Assembly (NCBI RefSeq): GCF_013386115.1
Contig: NZ_JACAOR010000002.1
Span: forward strand, 568,383-632,382
Direction of reading: 5' to 3'
Length of the DNA stretch: 64,000 nucleotides
Source: Pseudomonas gingeri
GTDB taxonomy: Bacteria; Pseudomonadota; Gammaproteobacteria; Pseudomonadales; Pseudomonadaceae
Shown here: positions 37,092-46,041 of the stretch, one piece after another
Layout of the letters: every line of letters starts with the position of its first letter
Position numbering within the stretch: position 1 is the first letter of the stretch
Made by a program: the position numbers and the translations under genes
The notes under the pieces: generated by a model
The model's database searches: none
The model's input: the letters and a program-made list of their open reading frames with translations, nothing else
What the model was told of the DNA's origin: nothing

Positions 37092-38102
37092 TTACTGGGC
37101 CTGGTAGATCTGGTCGAACACGCCACCGTCATTGAAGAATTTCGGTTGCGCCGATTTCCAGCCGCCAAAGTCCTTGTCGATGGTCACCAGGTCAAGTTTC
37201 GGGAATTGCTTCTCGTACTTGGCGGCGACCTTCTCGTCACGTGGACGGTAGAAGTTCTTCGCGGCGATTTCCTGGCCGGCCGGGCTGTACAGGTGCTTGA
37301 GGTACTCGGTGGCGATCTCGGTATTGCCTTTCTTCTCGGCGTTCTTGTCGACCACGGCCACCGGCGGTTCGGCGAGGATCGACAGGGAAGGCACGACGAT
37401 ATCGAACTTGTCGGCGCCGCCGTCTTCCTTGAGGGCCAGGAATGCTTCGTTTTCCCAGGCCAGCAACACGTCGCCCTGACCGTTGTTGACGAAGGTGATG
37501 GTCGAGCCGCGAGCACCGGTGTCGAGGATCGGCACGTGCTTGAACAGTTCTTTCACGTATTCCTGGGCCTTGGCTTCGCTGCCGCCGGCTTTCAGGCCGT
37601 AGGCCCAGGCGGCGAGGAAGTTCCAGCGGGCGCCGCCGGAGGTTTTCGGATTCGGGGTGATGACCGAGACGTCTTTCTTGATCAGGTCGTTCCAGTCCTT
37701 GATGCCCTTGGGATTACCCTTGCGCACCAGGAACACAATGGTCGAGGTGTAGGGGGTGCTGGCGTCCGGCAGGCGCTTCTGCCAGTCCTCGGGCAGGGTC
37801 TTGCCGAGCTTGGCGATTTCGTCGATGTCGCCGGCCAGGGCCAGGGTCACCACGTCGGCACGCAGGCCGTCGATCACGGCACGGCCCTGCTTGCCGGAAC
37901 CACCGTGGGATTGCTGGATCTTCACGTTGTCGCCGGGATGAGCCTGCTTCCAGAAGCTGGTGAACTCGGCGTTGTAGTCCTGGTACAGCTCACGGGTCGG
38001 ATCGTAGGACACGTTGAGCAGTTCATAATCCTTGGCAACAGCGGAACCGGCAAACACGGCACTGGCGAGCGCGGCCAGGGCGTAACGGCGAATCGACGAC
38101 AT
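37092..38102 (-). CDS. sbp: Sulfate-binding periplasmic protein
   Basis: A 336-aa periplasmic sulfate-binding protein. The signal peptide is [25 protein letters not shown] (AVA cleavage). The family core is [47 protein letters not shown] and [21 protein letters not shown]. The ATG at 38102 has GGGAG upstream; the longer frame is rejected. It heads sbp-cysT-cysW-cysA and is 158 bp downstream of oscA on the same strand. It is expected to be induced by sulfate starvation through CysB. Confidence 0.97.
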   Translation of the reverse strand: MSSIRRYALAALASAVFAGSAVAKDYELLNVSYDPTRELYQDYNAEFTSFWKQAHPGDNVKIQQSHGGSGKQGRAVIDGLRADVVTLALAGDIDEIAKLGKTLPEDWQKRLPDASTPYTSTIVFLVRKGNPKGIKDWNDLIKKDVSVITPNPKTSGGARWNFLAAWAYGLKAGGSEAKAQEYVKELFKHVPILDTGARGSTITFVNNGQGDVLLAWENEAFLALKEDGGADKFDIVVPSLSILAEPPVAVVDKNAEKKGNTEIATEYLKHLYSPAGQEIAAKNFYRPRDEKVAAKYEKQFPKLDLVTIDKDFGGWKSAQPKFFNDGGVFDQIYQAQ

Positions 38103-38150
38103 GGTGAAGCTCCCGAAAATTTTTTGGTGTGTTGGCTTTTTCTTATGGCG

Positions 38151-38174
38151 CTTCAAGCCCGCATTCGTGCTTGA
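38151..38174. other. Hairpin between oscA and sbp
   Basis: TTCAAGC and GCTTGAA arms enclose about 10 bases (centre near 38162). No T run follows on the minus strand, so it is more likely an RNA-stability or processing hairpin than a terminator. Confidence 0.45.
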
Positions 38175-38260
38175 ACGCTGCAGTTTTTTCTGGGGGGCAT
38201 GAATGACGCCCTCCGGTTGACCAGTCGGGCCTCTGACGAACTCAGAGGGTGATGCGGGAT

Positions 38261-38443
38261 TCAGCTGGGTTTGTTGCTGGGGTTTTGCAGACGGAACTTT
38301 TCCTTGCGTTCGATCTGTACCACCTGAGCGTTATGGACGGTGATTTCCACCGCACCAAAACGCAGGTCGCGCAAGGCGCTCTGGATCTCACGCAGGATGG
38401 TTGCTTCGTCCTGGCCGTCAACGCTACGCAGAGATGCGCTCAT
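38261..38443 (-). CDS. oscA: Sulfur starvation response protein OscA (YezD/DUF2292 family)
   Basis: A 60-aa protein of the YezD/DUF2292 family ([36 protein letters not shown] trimmed to core). In Pseudomonas OscA is needed for organosulfur use and chromate resistance and is induced on sulfur limitation; its molecular activity is unknown. The start at 38443 has AGGAGCACGACC upstream. It precedes sbp on the same strand, and the oscA-sbp order is also found in P. aeruginosa. A 9-bp inverted repeat lies about 82-106 bp upstream of its start. Confidence 0.9.
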   Translation of the reverse strand: MSASLRSVDGQDEATILREIQSALRDLRFGAVEITVHNAQVVQIERKEKFRLQNPSNKPS

Positions 38444-38524
38444 GGTCGTGCTCCTGAAATAAGGGTTGCCCCGGCAGTGGCGGGACTGCTTATGGCGTGG
38501 AGGCAATATTAGACAGGCGAAGTT

Positions 38525-38549
38525 ATTCTTAAAAATACTATTTAAGAAT
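38525..38549. promoter_or_regulatory. 9-bp perfect inverted repeat upstream of oscA
   Basis: ATTCTTAAA (38525-38533) and its exact complement TTTAAGAAT (38541-38549) are separated by 7 bases. The left half resembles ATTCTTTAAAG of the element near sftP and atsR. The size and AT-richness suit a LysR-type site such as CysB. Confidence 0.5.
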
Positions 38550-38607
38550 TTTAATATAACCAAAACTTTATCAGAGGATTCGGGAATGGCCGCCGCTGCG
38601 CGTCGGA

Positions 38608-38780
38608 TCGCCAGCAAGCCGGCTCCTACCGGAAATGGTCTCGCACACGGCACCTGTGGCAGACACCATTGCCCCGTGGAAGCCGGCTTGCCGGCTCCTA
38701 CAGGAAGTGGCCTCGCACACGGGACTTGTGGCAGACACCATTGCTCCGTGGGAGCCGGCTTGCTGGCGATGACGTCCGGA
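38608..38780. repeat. REP cluster with duplicated spacer
   Basis: Three REP arms (GCCAGCAAGCCGGCTCCTACC, GCCGGCTTGCCGGCTCCTACA, GGGAGCCGGCTTGCTGGCGATG) are linked by two nearly identical spacers of about 75 bp. The spacers share GGCCTCGCACACGG and TGTGGCAGACACCATTGC. The duplication is recent. It lies between oscA and the GGDEF/EAL gene. Confidence 0.82.
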
Positions 38781-38803
38781 CAGACGACGCAGCACCCAAG
38801 CGG

Positions 38804-40723
38804 TCAGGCGATTGCCGGCGCCCGCAGCCAATCCAGCTGCCTGGCCGGCATCGGTCGACCGAACCAGTAGCCCTGCCCGAGATCGCAACCCTGGTCGAGC
38901 AGGAACCGCGCCTGTTCCTGCTGTTCGATGCCCTCGGCATGCACCTGCATGCCCATGCTCTGCGCCAGGGCGATGACCACGCGGACAATCGCCGCATCGT
39001 CCTCGTCCCACGGCAAGCCGGCGACAAAGCCCTGGTCGATCTTGAGTTTCTGCACCGGCAGGCGCTTGAGCCGCAGCAACGAAGAGTAACCGGTGCCGAA
39101 ATCGTCGATCGCCAGGCTCACCCCCAGCTCGCGCAGGCGATGCAACTGCTCCAGCGCCACCTCGGGGTCCTCCATCACCGCGCTTTCCGTGACTTCCAGC
39201 TCCAGCAGCGCCGGGTCCAGGCCGGTGTCGTCCAGCACCTTCGCCACCTGCTGGTACAGCTCGCGACGGGCAAACAGCCGGCTGGAAACGTTGACCGCGA
39301 TAAACGACAGCGCCACCCCCTCGCGCAGCCACTGGCACATCTGCCGGCAGGCCTGCTCCATGACCCAGGCATCGATCTCGGCGATCAGCCCGGTGCGCTC
39401 GGCAATCGGAATGAACTCACCGGGCGACACCAGCCCGCGCTGCGGGTGCTCCCAGCGCACCAGGGCCTCGACCCCGATCAGCCGGCTGCTGCCGAGCTCG
39501 TGCACCGGCTGGTAATAGACCCGCAGCTCGTCCTGTTCCAGGGCCCGACGCAACTCGCTGGCCATTTCCACCCGGTGCTGGGCGTGGGCCGTCAGTTCCT
39601 CGGTGTACAGGGCGTAGCCTTCCCGTCCGGCACTCTTGGCCTTGAACAGGGCCGAGTCGGCATTGCGCAGCAACTGTTCGGCGTTCAACGCATCGCTGGG
39701 AAACAGGCTGATGCCGATGCTGGCGTTGATGAACAGCTGGTGCTCGTCGAGCTGGAACGGCTCCTTCAGGCCCTCGATCACCCGCTGGGCCAGGGCCGCC
39801 GCCTGGACCACCTGCGGGCAGTTCTCGGCCAGTACCGCGAATTCGTCGCCGCCCAGCCGCGCCAGGGTGATGCCGCCGCCGAACAGGCCTTGCAGGCGCT
39901 CGCCCACCGCCTTGAGCAACTGGTCGCCGATATTGTGGCCCAGGCTGTCATTGATGATCTTGAAATGGTCGAGGTCGATCAGCAGCAAGGCACAGCCGCG
40001 CTTGTGCACCTGCGCCGACGCCAGCGCCTGGGCGGCGCGGTCGGAGAACAGCAGGCGATTGGGCAGGCCGGTCAGCGGGTCGTAGTGCGCCAACTGGCTC
40101 AATTCGTACTGGGAATCCTTGATCGCACTGATATCGGAAAATACCGCGACATAGTGGCTGAGCTGGCCCTGGTCGTCGCGGATCGCGCGGATCGTCTGCC
40201 ATTGCGGGTAGATCTCGCCGCTCTTGCGCCGGTTCCAGATCTCGCCGCTCCACTCGCCACTCCCTTCCAGCGCCTGGTAGACCTTCTGGTAGAAGTCCGC
40301 CGAATGCCGGCCGGACTTGAACAGGTTCGGCCGCTCCCCCAGCACCTCGGCTTCCTGGTAACCGGTAATGGCGACGAACGCCCGGTTGACGTGGACGATC
40401 AGGCCGTCCCTGTCGGTGACCAGCACGCCCTCGCGGGTACAGTCGAAGACCGCGGCGGCCTGGCGCAGGCGTTCCCGGTCGCCGGCCGTGGAGTCGCGCT
40501 CGGCGGCGGCATGGGCAAAACGCTGGTAACGGGCATGGATCAGGAAAATCAGCACCGCGCTGACGCTGACCCACAGGTAACCGCGAATGATCTGCCAGTG
40601 GGCCAATTGCTCGGGCTCATCGAAAAAACTGCTCAACAGCTGTTGGCTGAGCTGGATCCAGAGGATCGACAGCAGCAGGTACAACACGCCCGCCTTCAGA
40701 GCATTGCGGTATGAAATTGCCAT
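38804..40723 (-). CDS. Membrane PAS-GGDEF-EAL cyclic-di-GMP enzyme (PA0285-like)
   Basis: A 639-aa inner-membrane protein. Two N-terminal helices (about 10-30 and 45-65) flank a short periplasmic loop. A PAS domain with PAC follows at about 85-205 (CTREGVLVTDRDGLIVHVNRAF). The GGDEF domain is intact (LARLGGDEFAVL), and the EAL domain is intact (GVEALVRWEHP ... NVSSRLF ... DDFGTGYSSL), so it could make and break cyclic-di-GMP; many such proteins act mainly as phosphodiesterases. It is divergent from desA with the same arrangement as PA0285-desA in P. aeruginosa (from memory). Confidence 0.93.
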   Translation of the reverse strand: MAISYRNALKAGVLYLLLSILWIQLSQQLLSSFFDEPEQLAHWQIIRGYLWVSVSAVLIFLIHARYQRFAHAAAERDSTAGDRERLRQAAAVFDCTREGVLVTDRDGLIVHVNRAFVAITGYQEAEVLGERPNLFKSGRHSADFYQKVYQALEGSGEWSGEIWNRRKSGEIYPQWQTIRAIRDDQGQLSHYVAVFSDISAIKDSQYELSQLAHYDPLTGLPNRLLFSDRAAQALASAQVHKRGCALLLIDLDHFKIINDSLGHNIGDQLLKAVGERLQGLFGGGITLARLGGDEFAVLAENCPQVVQAAALAQRVIEGLKEPFQLDEHQLFINASIGISLFPSDALNAEQLLRNADSALFKAKSAGREGYALYTEELTAHAQHRVEMASELRRALEQDELRVYYQPVHELGSSRLIGVEALVRWEHPQRGLVSPGEFIPIAERTGLIAEIDAWVMEQACRQMCQWLREGVALSFIAVNVSSRLFARRELYQQVAKVLDDTGLDPALLELEVTESAVMEDPEVALEQLHRLRELGVSLAIDDFGTGYSSLLRLKRLPVQKLKIDQGFVAGLPWDEDDAAIVRVVIALAQSMGMQVHAEGIEQQEQARFLLDQGCDLGQGYWFGRPMPARQLDWLRAPAIA

Positions 40724-40890
40724 AAACGATGCTAATTCCCTCTAGAAATGCCAAATTGCCCTACAAATCGGCCGGAATTATAGAGTAAGAAACATCCGGC
40801 CACTCTTATCTGAAACAGCGACTGGTTTTCTCTGGTGGCTCGGTGATAATGCGCTGGCTGTTCTTTACTTTATCGAGGGCCATACAGCCT
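40724..40890. promoter_or_regulatory. Divergent promoter region, GGDEF/EAL gene / desA
   Basis: A 167-bp spacer with an AT-rich centre (TTATAGAGTAAGAAACATCC at about 40777-40796). An in-frame ATG at 40843 would extend DesA by 16 residues, but the family start is 40891. Confidence 0.4.
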
Positions 40891-42075
40891 ATGTGGTACA
40901 ACGGCTTCCTTGACCTGTCAGCCTGGCAACTGGTGGCGGTCACTCTGTTGATGACCCACGTGACCATTGTCGGCGTCACGGTCTATCTGCACCGCTACTC
41001 GGCCCATCGCTCCCTGGAGCTGAATGCCGGCCTCAAGCACTTCTTCCGTTTCTGGCTGTGGCTGACCACGGCCCAGAATACCCGCGAGTGGACCGCCATC
41101 CACCGTAAACATCACGCAAAATGTGAAACCGTCGACGATCCCCACAGCCCGGTGATCCTTGGCCTGTCCACCGTCCTGCGCACCGGCGCCGAGCTGTACC
41201 GCGCCGAGGCCGGCAATGCCGAGACCCTGCGCATCTACGGCAAGAACTGCCCGGAAGACTGGCTCGAACGCAACCTCTACTCGCGCTACAAGATGCTCGG
41301 CATCAGCCTGATGGCGGTGATCGACCTGCTGCTGTTCGGCGCCATCGGCATCACCATCTGGGCGATCCAAATGATGTGGATCCCGTTCTGGGCCGCCGGC
41401 GTGATCAACGGCCTGGGCCACGCGGTCGGCTATCGCAACTTCGAATGCCGTGACGCGGCCACCAACCTGGTGCCCTGGGGCATCCTGATCGGCGGCGAAG
41501 AACTGCACAACAACCACCATACCTACCCCAACTCGGCCAAGCTCTCGGTCAAGAAATGGGAATTCGACCTGGGCTGGGCGTGGATCAAGGTCTTCAGCTT
41601 CCTGCGCCTGGCCAGGGTGCAACGCGTCGCGCCCATCGCCCACCGGGTCGAAGGCAAGGGTCACCTGGACATGGACACCGCCATGGCGATCCTCAACAAC
41701 CGCTTCCAGATCATGGCCCAGTACCGCAAGCTGGTGATCGCCCCGCTGGTGAAACAGGAGCTGGCCAAGGTCGATCATTCGGTCCGCCACCAGTTCCACC
41801 GGGCCAAGCGCCTGCTGTCGCGGGAAACCAGCCTGCTCAGCGACAAACACCAGGTGCGCATCGAAACCATGCTGGCACACAGCCAGGCGCTCAAGGTAAT
41901 TTACGAGAAACGCCTGGCCCTGCAACAGATCTGGGTCAAGACCAGCTCGAATGGCCACGATATGCTCGCGGCGATCAAGGACTGGGTCCACGAAGCCGAG
42001 GCCAGCGGCATCCAGTCGCTGCGTGAGTTCGCCAACCAGCTGAAAACCTACTCGCTGCGTCCATCCGTCGCCTGA
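40891..42075 (+). CDS. desA: Acyl-CoA Delta-9 desaturase DesA
   Basis: A 394-aa membrane di-iron desaturase that introduces cis double bonds into acyl chains. Histidine boxes are HRYSAH (34-39), HRKHH (71-75) and HNNHH (206-210). The protein starts MWYNGFLDLSAWQ, and length and ends equal P. aeruginosa DesA, which is why the start at 40891 is preferred over 40843. In P. aeruginosa DesA is induced by cold or by loss of unsaturated fatty acids. A distinctive C-terminal helical tail of about 150 residues follows the catalytic part. Confidence 0.95.
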   Translation: MWYNGFLDLSAWQLVAVTLLMTHVTIVGVTVYLHRYSAHRSLELNAGLKHFFRFWLWLTTAQNTREWTAIHRKHHAKCETVDDPHSPVILGLSTVLRTGAELYRAEAGNAETLRIYGKNCPEDWLERNLYSRYKMLGISLMAVIDLLLFGAIGITIWAIQMMWIPFWAAGVINGLGHAVGYRNFECRDAATNLVPWGILIGGEELHNNHHTYPNSAKLSVKKWEFDLGWAWIKVFSFLRLARVQRVAPIAHRVEGKGHLDMDTAMAILNNRFQIMAQYRKLVIAPLVKQELAKVDHSVRHQFHRAKRLLSRETSLLSDKHQVRIETMLAHSQALKVIYEKRLALQQIWVKTSSNGHDMLAAIKDWVHEAEASGIQSLREFANQLKTYSLRPSVA

Positions 42076-42224
42076 CACCGTTGATCGGCGCGCCTCGCCC
42101 CGAGGCGCGCCGTTCGGAACTTAGCGGCCATTCCCTTATCTCAAAATGCACTTCGCCATCCCGGCGGGTTGTCGGTGTCGCCACGCCTGATACGAACGTG
42201 ACACACCCTGTGAGATGTGTGCCG

Positions 42225-43214
42225 ATGGTCAATAAAAATCCGAGACCGCCTTCCCTCCAACAGTGGCCCGAAGCCGCTGAAACCCTGCTCGCCCTGATGC
42301 ACGCGCAAGGTGAAGTCGCGCGCCTGAGCGAACGCGAACAGCTGTTCAGCTCGCTGCTGGTGAGCGTCAACGCCGTGTTGTGGGCTTTCGACTGGGAAGC
42401 CCGGCAGATGCTCTATGTCAGCCCGGCCTACGAACGCATCTTCGGCCGTTCCGCCGGCCTGCTGCTGGCCGACTACAACGAGTGGCGCGACAGCATCTAC
42501 CCCGACGACCTCGACTACGCCGAGCGCAGCCTGGCCGAAGTGCTGGAAAAGGGCGCGGTGGAAGATCGCGAGTACCGCATCATCAGCGCCGACGGCGAGA
42601 TCCGCTGGCTCAGCGACAAATGTTTCATCAGCCGCCATGCCGAGCCGGGGCAGCGGGTGATCGTGGTCGGCATCGCCGAAGACATCACCGAAAAGAAAGC
42701 CTTGGAAGACGAGTTGCAGCGCCTGGCGACCACCGACGTGCTGACCCGCAGCAGCAACCGCCGGCATTTCTTCGAATGCGCCCACCGCGAGTTCGAGCAA
42801 GCCCGCCTGCAGGACTCGCCGCTGGCCTTCCTGCTGCTGGATATCGATGACTTCAAGCTGATCAATGACACCTACGGGCACCCGGAAGGTGACGTGGTCC
42901 TGCAGAAAATCGCCGAGACAGGCCGTTCGGCATTGCGCAGCGGCGATCTGTTCGGCCGTATCGGCGGCGAAGAATTCGCCGCGCTGCTGCCCGGCTGCGC
43001 GCCGGACATGGCACGACAGATTGCCGAGCGCCTGCAACGGGAGATCCAGCGCCTGGCGTTCAGCCATGACGGCGAACAGTTCGGCATTACCGTCAGCCAG
43101 GGCCTGACCAGCCTGACCCCCGAGGACGAGCTGCTCGACAGCCTGTTCGCCCGCGCAGACGGCGCGATGTACCAGGCCAAGCGCCAGGGCAAGAATCAGA
43201 TCGTGCTGGCGTGA
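42225..43214 (+). CDS. PAS-GGDEF diguanylate cyclase (PA0290-like)
   Basis: A 329-aa cytoplasmic protein. The PAS domain with PAC is at about 45-165 (LVSVNAVLWAFDWEARQMLYVSPAYERIFGRS). The GGDEF domain is at 165-325 with an intact active loop RIGGEEFAAL and substrate region LLLDIDDFKLINDTYGHPEGD. No transmembrane segment. An RxxD inhibitory site precedes the loop (RSALRSGDLFGRIGGEEF: Arg-Ser-Gly-Asp). The start at 42225 has only a weak ribosome-binding site; longer in-frame starts lack similarity. It follows desA by 149 bp on the same strand. Confidence 0.9.
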   Translation: MVNKNPRPPSLQQWPEAAETLLALMHAQGEVARLSEREQLFSSLLVSVNAVLWAFDWEARQMLYVSPAYERIFGRSAGLLLADYNEWRDSIYPDDLDYAERSLAEVLEKGAVEDREYRIISADGEIRWLSDKCFISRHAEPGQRVIVVGIAEDITEKKALEDELQRLATTDVLTRSSNRRHFFECAHREFEQARLQDSPLAFLLLDIDDFKLINDTYGHPEGDVVLQKIAETGRSALRSGDLFGRIGGEEFAALLPGCAPDMARQIAERLQREIQRLAFSHDGEQFGITVSQGLTSLTPEDELLDSLFARADGAMYQAKRQGKNQIVLA

Positions 43215-43233
43215 AGAGCCGGGGTTTCGGCCC

Positions 43234-44448
43234 TCAGTTCTTGCGCAGCCGCATCAACTCCGGCAAGCCGATCCGCAGTAGTCGCGCCGTGCGGCTCTTC
43301 GCCAGCTCCTCGACGCCCTCGTTGGGCGTCAGGCGCGCCAGCTGGGCCGACAGGTTCATCACCAGGGCCTCGCGGGAATACACCCCGCCACCGAGCTGAT
43401 AGACCGCCGCAATCAGCTCCCGCAGCTCCAGCGGCAGACGCCAGCGGGTGCGCAACGCGGAACCGTAGCCGGCACCGAATGCGTAGAGCGACTCGCCGAT
43501 CAGTTCGTCATCCAGCTCGCCACCCGCCTGCTGCCATTCCTGCATGCAGCGCAGCAGCGCCAGGTCGCCCAGGCGGTGCAGCAGGCCCGCACAGTAACAG
43601 CGCTCCTGGTCGAGGTCGAGCAGGCGCGCCAGGGTCCGGCCGTATTCGGCAGTATGCAGCGACAACTCCCAGTAGCGCTCGGCGTAGTCGGCCAGCGCGG
43701 CATCGCTGAGCCTGGCGCTGCGCTTGAGGCTCAGGCCGAGGATCAGGTTCATGCTTTGCGCCGCGCCCAGGCGGTGCAGGGCCTGGGCCAGGGTCAGCAC
43801 CGTGCTGCCATGATGCTGCGCCGCGCTGTTGGCGGCGGCGATCAGCACCGCGGTGATCTGCGGGTCGGTACGGATTTCCTGCTCCAGTACCTTCAGGTCG
43901 AGGCCATTGGGATTGAGGCTGCGTTTGACCGCGACCTGCACATCGGCCATCAGCGGTGCGCCCTCGGATTCTTCGCGACGGCGTTCGAGGAAGGTTTTCA
44001 GGTCCATGCCCGGCGCCAGGGCCGGAATCTCGCAGGACACACTCTGCCCGCCATCCAGCAGCAGATCCTGCAGGCGCTGGGTCAGGCTTTCCATGTTCAG
44101 GGGTTTGGTCAGGTAGGCCGTCGGTTGCAGCGCCACGGCTTCACGCACGCTGGCGATGTCGCTGCGCGAACTCAGCAGGATGAACGGCAACAGCGGACGG
44201 CGTTTCTTCTGGCGCATACCGTAGAGCAGGCTCAAGCCGTCGATACCGGGCAGCTCCCAGTCGGCGATCACCAGGTCGAAGGGTTGGTCGTTGAGCAACT
44301 GCAAGGCTTCCTGGCCGTCGGCACACAGCGTCAGGCGGGCGTCGCAACGCACGTTCAGCAACACCTGCTTGAGCAGGTCCCGTGACCAAGGATCCGCCTC
44401 GGCAATCAACACACGGGGTACAGCGGGTAAATCCACAGCAGTCATCAA
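43234..44448 (-). CDS. Response regulator with receiver and HDOD domains
   Basis: A 404-aa protein. The receiver domain is at residues 10-132 with acidic Glu17/Asp19, phospho-acceptor Asp63 (LVIADWELPGIDG), Ser94 and Lys115 (YLTKPLNM). The HDOD domain is at about 165-370 (LEQEIRTDPQITAVLIAAANSAAQ... HRLGAAQSMNLILGLSL... YCAGLLHRLGDLALL), which has lost the catalytic HD pairs and is a scaffold or signalling fold. No partner kinase is adjacent. It is convergent with the PAS-GGDEF gene, 19 bp apart, so both may work in cyclic-di-GMP or motility signalling; that is inference. Confidence 0.9.
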   Translation of the reverse strand: MMTAVDLPAVPRVLIAEADPWSRDLLKQVLLNVRCDARLTLCADGQEALQLLNDQPFDLVIADWELPGIDGLSLLYGMRQKKRRPLLPFILLSSRSDIASVREAVALQPTAYLTKPLNMESLTQRLQDLLLDGGQSVSCEIPALAPGMDLKTFLERRREESEGAPLMADVQVAVKRSLNPNGLDLKVLEQEIRTDPQITAVLIAAANSAAQHHGSTVLTLAQALHRLGAAQSMNLILGLSLKRSARLSDAALADYAERYWELSLHTAEYGRTLARLLDLDQERCYCAGLLHRLGDLALLRCMQEWQQAGGELDDELIGESLYAFGAGYGSALRTRWRLPLELRELIAAVYQLGGGVYSREALVMNLSAQLARLTPNEGVEELAKSRTARLLRIGLPELMRLRKN

Positions 44449-44532
44449 GCACTCTCCGAGGGCATTCCTAGCACCTTAGTCAATGCTGGCCCAGGCATAC
44501 AGCTAAACGCCACCATTGCCTTCCCTTGACAC

Positions 44533-44559
44533 AAAAAAACCCGCCGAAGCGGGTCTTTT
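44533..44559. terminator. Rho-independent terminator of gabT
   Basis: Minus strand: ACCCGC-TTCG-GCGGGT followed by TTTTTTTGTG, 24 bp past the gabT stop. A tight UUCG tetraloop is used. A T run on the other strand makes it potentially bidirectional. Confidence 0.93.
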
Positions 44560-44577
44560 TGTCTATCGCGTCACAAC

Positions 44578-45858
44578 TCAGGCGAGTTCGGCGAAGCACT
44601 CTTCGATGATCGCCAGGCCTTTGTCCAGTTGCTCATCCGGCGAGGTCAGCGGGACCAGCACGCGCAGTACGTTGCCGTAGGTGCCGCAGGACAGCAGGAT
44701 CAGCCCCTTGTCACGGGCCTTGGCCACGACCTGGGCCACAGCGGCCGCGTTCGGCTTGTGGCTGTCGCCGCCTTCGAACAGCTCGACCGCGATCATCGCG
44801 CCCAGGGCACGCACTTCGCCGATCACCGGGTATTTGGCCTGAATCGCCTTCAGACCGGTTACCAGGCGCTCGCCGACCGCTTTGCAGCGATCCAGCAGAT
44901 GCTCTTCCTCGAACACTTCCATCACGGCCAGGGCCGCGGCACAAGCGATCGGGCTACCGGCGTAGGTGCCGCCCAGGCCGCCTGGAGCGATGGCGTCCAT
45001 GTATTCGGCCTTGCCGCAGACACCGGCCAGAGGGAAACCACCGGCGATGGACTTGGCGAAGGTGGTCAGGTCGGCCGCGACGCCCATCTGTTCCATGGCG
45101 AAGAAGGTCCCGGTACGACCGGCACCGGTCTGCACTTCGTCGGCGATCAGCAGGATGCCGTGCTGGTCGCACAGGGCGCGCAGGCGCTTCATGAATTCTT
45201 TTGGCGCGACGTAGAAACCGCCTTCGCCCTGTACCGGCTCGATGATGATCGCGGCGATATCACGGGGCTCGGCGTCGTTCTTGAAGATGCGCTCGATGCT
45301 GGCGATGGAGTCGTCGATGCTCACGCCGTGCAGCTCGTTCGGGTACAGCGCGCGGAAGATGCCGCCTGGCATCAGGCCCATGCCGGCCGAATAAGGCACG
45401 ACTTTGCCGGTCAGGCCCAGGGTCATCATGGTGCGACCGTGGTAGGCGCCGGTGAAGGCGATCACGCCGGCACGGCCGGTGGCGGCCCGGGCGATCTTCA
45501 CGGCGTTCTCGACCGCTTCGGAACCGGTGGTGACCAGCAGGGTTTTCTTGGCGAAATCACCCGGGACCTTGGCGTTCACTTTCTCGCACAGTTCTACGTA
45601 GGGTTCGTAGGCCAGGACCTGGAAGCAGGTGTGGGTCAGCTTGTTCAGCTGTGCGGTCACGGCGGCGATGATTTTCGGATGCACGTGGCCGGTGTTCAGC
45701 ACGGCGATACCGCCGGCGAAGTCGATGAACTCACGACCTTCGACGTCGGTCACGGTGGCATTCTTCGCCGACTCGGCGAAGATCGGGTGGATCTGGCCGA
45801 CGCCGCGTGGAACAGCGGCCTGGCGGCGTTGCATCAAGGATTCGTTGGTCTTGCTCAT
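44578..45858 (-). CDS. gabT: 4-aminobutyrate aminotransferase GabT
   Basis: A 426-aa PLP enzyme that transaminates 4-aminobutyrate with 2-oxoglutarate to succinate semialdehyde and glutamate. The PLP lysine is Lys269 (TTFAKSIAGGFP), the cofactor aspartate is Asp240 (LLIADEVQTGAGRTG), and the phosphate site is TTGSEAVENAVK. Length and start match P. aeruginosa GabT; the ATG at 45858 has GAGG 7 bases upstream, whereas the upstream ATG at 45873 overlaps that site. It is downstream of gabD by 183 bp on the same strand. Confidence 0.97.
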   Translation of the reverse strand: MSKTNESLMQRRQAAVPRGVGQIHPIFAESAKNATVTDVEGREFIDFAGGIAVLNTGHVHPKIIAAVTAQLNKLTHTCFQVLAYEPYVELCEKVNAKVPGDFAKKTLLVTTGSEAVENAVKIARAATGRAGVIAFTGAYHGRTMMTLGLTGKVVPYSAGMGLMPGGIFRALYPNELHGVSIDDSIASIERIFKNDAEPRDIAAIIIEPVQGEGGFYVAPKEFMKRLRALCDQHGILLIADEVQTGAGRTGTFFAMEQMGVAADLTTFAKSIAGGFPLAGVCGKAEYMDAIAPGGLGGTYAGSPIACAAALAVMEVFEEEHLLDRCKAVGERLVTGLKAIQAKYPVIGEVRALGAMIAVELFEGGDSHKPNAAAVAQVVAKARDKGLILLSCGTYGNVLRVLVPLTSPDEQLDKGLAIIEECFAELA

Positions 45859-45984
45859 GGTGTCCTCATTCACCGCTCATCGGGCGGCGTGGTTCAAGGA
45901 ATGCATGGCGGGGAGGCAACTACGGCAGCATGCGATGATCGACTGCCACAGCTTTCCCGGCCACAGAGAAAATTCCGTTTGAAG

Positions 45985-46020
45985 CACACAAGGGGACAGC
46001 GCTCTCGTGCCCCTTGTGTT
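45985..46020. other. Strong hairpin between gabD and gabT
   Basis: ACACAAGGGG (45986-45995) pairs perfectly with CCCCTTGTGT (46010-46019) around a 14-base loop. There is no T run on either strand, so it is not a classical terminator. It lies 22 bp past the gabD stop and may stabilise or process the gabDT message. Confidence 0.7.
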
Positions 46021-46041
46021 TGAAGCGATCCCCGACCGGGC

